Position numbers and translations under genes: made by a program. This document shows, one piece after another, positions 7,095 through 8,233 of a stretch of 8,233 nt of DNA; positions within the stretch are counted from its first letter, which is position 1; each line of letters opens with the position of its first letter. The notes under the pieces were generated by a model. The model did no database searches. It saw only the letters and a program-made list of their open reading frames with translations, and was not told where the DNA came from. Source of the stretch: Lachnospiraceae bacterium (GTDB lineage Bacteria; Bacillota; Clostridia; Lachnospirales; Lachnospiraceae); the NCBI GenBank assembly GCA_022790905.1, contig JAAVYC010000147.1, positions 1 to 8,233 of the forward strand, read 5' to 3'.

Positions 7095-7661
7095 ATGGAC
7101 TGGGAAGACGGAAAAATGAGATGCAGCTGGGCAAATCCGAAAAACGAGAGATATGTCCACTACCATGACAAAGAGTGGGGAGTTCCCGTGTACGATGACC
7201 GAAAATTATTTGAAATGTTGATTTTAGAATCTTTTCAGGCGGGGCTGTCATGGGAATGTGTGTTGAATAAACAGGAAGCTTTTCAGAGCGCCTTTGATGA
7301 CTTTGACCTGGATAAAGTCTGTGAATTTGATGAAACACGGATGCAGGAGTTGAGAGAGAATCCTAAAATTATACGCAATCGGTTAAAGATACAAGCAGCA
7401 GTGAACAATGCGAGAATATTTCGTGAAATAAAACGGGAGTATCAAAGCTTTTCGGATTATATCTGGCATTGGACGGATGGTGAAGTGATTTATGAAAAGG
7501 GAAAAGATCACTCAGGACTATCCGATCAGATCTCAAACGATTTGAAAAAGCGCGGCATGAAATTTGTGGGGACTACGATTATCTATGCCTATCTGCAAGC
7601 GATTGGGGTGATTTATTCCCATGAAGAGGGATGTTTTTTAGAACATCACAGAGAATTATAA
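7095..7661 (+). CDS. tag: DNA-3-methyladenine glycosylase I
   Basis: 188 residues against 187 in E. coli Tag. The enzyme removes 3-methyladenine from alkylated DNA, starting base-excision repair in the cytoplasm. All four zinc ligands of Tag are present: C10, H24, H176 and C180. The stretch LESFQAGLSW (44-53) holds the Glu equivalent to E. coli E38 (E45) and the base-stacking Trp (W53). The C-terminal KKRGMKFVGTTI block (151-162) is the family signature. Start ATG 7095 follows AAAGGAA (7082-7088); M8 at 7116 would give a length closer to E. coli but has a weaker ribosome site. The gene lies 13 nt after the membrane-protein gene and right before the terminator, so it is probably the last cistron of the operon. 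No sign of Ada-type control is visible. Confidence 0.95.
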   Translation: MDWEDGKMRCSWANPKNERYVHYHDKEWGVPVYDDRKLFEMLILESFQAGLSWECVLNKQEAFQSAFDDFDLDKVCEFDETRMQELRENPKIIRNRLKIQAAVNNARIFREIKREYQSFSDYIWHWTDGEVIYEKGKDHSGLSDQISNDLKKRGMKFVGTTIIYAYLQAIGVIYSHEEGCFLEHHREL

Positions 7662-7662
7662 A

Positions 7663-7713
7663 AAAAGTGCATTTGTTTTATCCGATAGGATAACAAATGC
7701 ACTTTTGTTCTGT
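7663..7713 (+). terminator. Rho-independent terminator after tag
   Basis: A 14-bp arm, AAAAGTGCATTTGT (7663-7676), pairs perfectly with ACAAATGCACTTTT (7693-7706). After a TT bulge (7677-7678), five more pairs (TATCC 7679-7683 with GGATA 7688-7692) close a GATA tetraloop. The T-rich run continues as TTTTGTTCTGTTT to 7713. The hairpin starts 2 nt after the tag stop codon, separating the operon from the cotJ genes. The A-run on the left gives it a U-tract on the other strand too, though no converging gene is seen. Confidence 0.9.
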
Positions 7714-7728
7714 TTATAAGAGAATATG

Positions 7729-7756
7729 CACAAAAAGTAGAAATATGCATACTTTG
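7729..7756 (+). promoter_or_regulatory. Possible mother-cell sigma (SigK/SigE-type) promoter for cotJ
   Basis: CATACTTTG (7748-7756) resembles the -10 of SigE (CATACAnT) and SigK (CATAnnnTA). CAC at 7729-7731, 16 bp upstream, fits a SigK -35 (mAC). A SigE-like GAATAT (7722-7727) is present but about 5 bp too far away. It sits 28 nt before the cotJA ATG. In Bacillus cotJ is transcribed in the mother cell by SigE, so a sporulation promoter is expected here; the match itself is weak. Confidence 0.3.
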
Positions 7757-7783
7757 AAATTAAAGAGAAAAAGGAGTAACACC

Positions 7784-7993
7784 ATGGGAAACTGTAATAG
7801 AAATTATATGGGACAAAGAGAGTGCTGTGAACATTATGACAGATCTTCTAGTCAAGAATTTGTAATTGCGATGGCATATGTGCCGTGGCAATATTTTGAG
7901 CATGTTTACGAACCAGATCGTGCGCTTCAGGTAGGAACGATTTTTCCAGAATTAAATAAACCGTTTTTGGGAAGAAGGGGGAGATGTAAATGA
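7784..7993 (+). CDS. cotJA: Spore coat-associated protein CotJA
   Basis: 69 residues. The ATG at 7784 follows a strong AAGGAG (7771-7776) with a 7-nt spacer. An in-frame ATG at 7697 also exists, but it lies inside the terminator hairpin and would add a basic stretch not seen in CotJA proteins. The conserved CotJA core is obvious: AMAYVPWQYFEHVY followed by AL.VGTIFPELNKPFLG. The N-terminus contains three Cys (residues 4, 14, 15) and there is one near the C-terminus, C68. CotJA is a small inner-coat component that in Bacillus is made with CotJB and the manganese-catalase-like CotJC, and depends on CotE for assembly. It overlaps the next gene by 4 nt (ATGA), which suggests translational coupling. 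Confidence 0.93.
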   Translation: MGNCNRNYMGQRECCEHYDRSSSQEFVIAMAYVPWQYFEHVYEPDRALQVGTIFPELNKPFLGRRGRCK

Positions 7994-8233
7994 TGAATCA
8001 GCAGCAAATGAATCAGGCATGTCCAAATCCGGCGCGTCAGAATCAGATGGATCAAAATCAGATGAATCAAGGTCAGATGGGCCAGATGAATCGCAAACAG
8101 ATGAGTCGGGAGCAGCTTTTACAGTGGATTAATTCCGTTAGTTTTGCGGTAAACGATATCACACTCTATCTAGATACACATCCAAATGATGAGGAAGCGC
8201 TGGATTATTTGAGACATTATAAAGAACTGCGTA
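7990..8233 (+). CDS. cotJB: Spore coat protein CotJB, partial (3' end outside window)
   Basis: 81 codons are visible. The start is ATG 7990 or the adjacent ATG 7993; AAGGGGGAG (7975-7983) serves as ribosome site. From about residue 39 the sequence SREQLLQWINSVSFAV...ITLYLDTHPNDEEALDYL is a clear CotJB core, with the family's LDTHP motif. Residues 3-38 form an unusual Gln/Asn/Met-rich extension with short repeats, longer than the compact N-terminus of Bacillus CotJB. CotJB is a coat protein of unknown biochemical activity that partners CotJA and CotJC; cotJC is expected just beyond the right edge. Overlap of start and upstream stop (ATGA) points to co-translation with cotJA. Confidence 0.93.
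   Translation, partial: MMNQQQMNQACPNPARQNQMDQNQMNQGQMGQMNRKQMSREQLLQWINSVSFAVNDITLYLDTHPNDEEALDYLRHYKELR
8044..8103 (+). repeat. CAGATG tandem-like repeat within cotJB
   Basis: Five copies of CAGATG (8044, 8059, 8074, 8083, 8098) occur in one reading frame at spacings of 15, 15, 9 and 15 nt. They encode Gln-Met pairs within NQMDQ, NQMNQ, GQMGQ and related pentads. The regular 15-nt period suggests growth by slippage or unequal exchange of a 5-codon unit. Confidence 0.7.

Noticed and set aside
7722..7755. Canonical SigE promoter made of GAATAT and CATACTTT
   Set aside because: The spacing is 20 nt instead of about 14-15, so as a SigE pair it fails; only a weak SigK-like reading was kept.
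7697..7783. N-terminal extension of CotJA from the in-frame ATG at 7697
   Set aside because: The ATG is in the terminator stem, has no ribosome site, and the extension does not look like CotJA; ATG 7784 has an excellent site.
1..8233. CRISPR array, tRNA, rRNA, transposase or phage genes, or riboswitch
   Set aside because: No spaced direct repeats, no tRNA-like cloverleaf, no rRNA stretch and no integrase or transposase motif were seen; the only leader is about 50 nt and lacks riboswitch-like structure.

Overview
The window looks like a chromosomal segment from a low-to-moderate GC, spore-forming Firmicute, most likely a Lachnospiraceae-type clostridium. Evidence: strong Shine-Dalgarno sites of the AGGAGG type, a TATAAT-type promoter, a cotJ spore-coat operon at the right edge, and a DUF5717/DUF5716 gene pair that I recall mainly from Lachnospiraceae. 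The taxonomic call comes from family knowledge and was not computed.

Left edge (1-122, minus strand): the first 40 codons of a CobD-like / histidinol-phosphate aminotransferase-like PLP enzyme, leaving the window. A short intergenic region (123-245) holds two divergent promoters whose -10 boxes are only 2 bp apart and point towards each other, so initiation in one direction should interfere with the other.

Core (246-7661, plus strand): a tight five-gene operon with gaps of 11 to 15 nt. Its genes are (1) a 1179-residue DUF5717 protein with a duplicated N-terminal beta-sandwich-like domain, a long helical solenoid and a beta-rich C-terminal part; (2) a 412-residue DUF5716 protein that reads as a stripped-down Hsp70, with a degenerate phosphate-2 motif, no room for subdomain IIB, a beta substrate-binding-like domain and no helical lid; (3) a 274-residue TPR protein; (4) a 397-residue coiled-coil protein with a two-helix membrane hairpin; (5) DNA-3-methyladenine glycosylase I (Tag). 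A strong rho-independent hairpin ends the operon right after tag. The first four genes together look like an uncharacterised membrane-associated, Hsp70-like assembly and are the most interesting content of the window. Its function is not known and is not claimed here.

Right edge (7707-8233): a sporulation operon starts, with cotJA complete and cotJB cut by the window end. The two overlap by 4 nt. CotJB carries an unusual Gln/Met/Asn-rich repeat extension at its N-terminus. A possible mother-cell sigma promoter lies between the terminator and cotJA.
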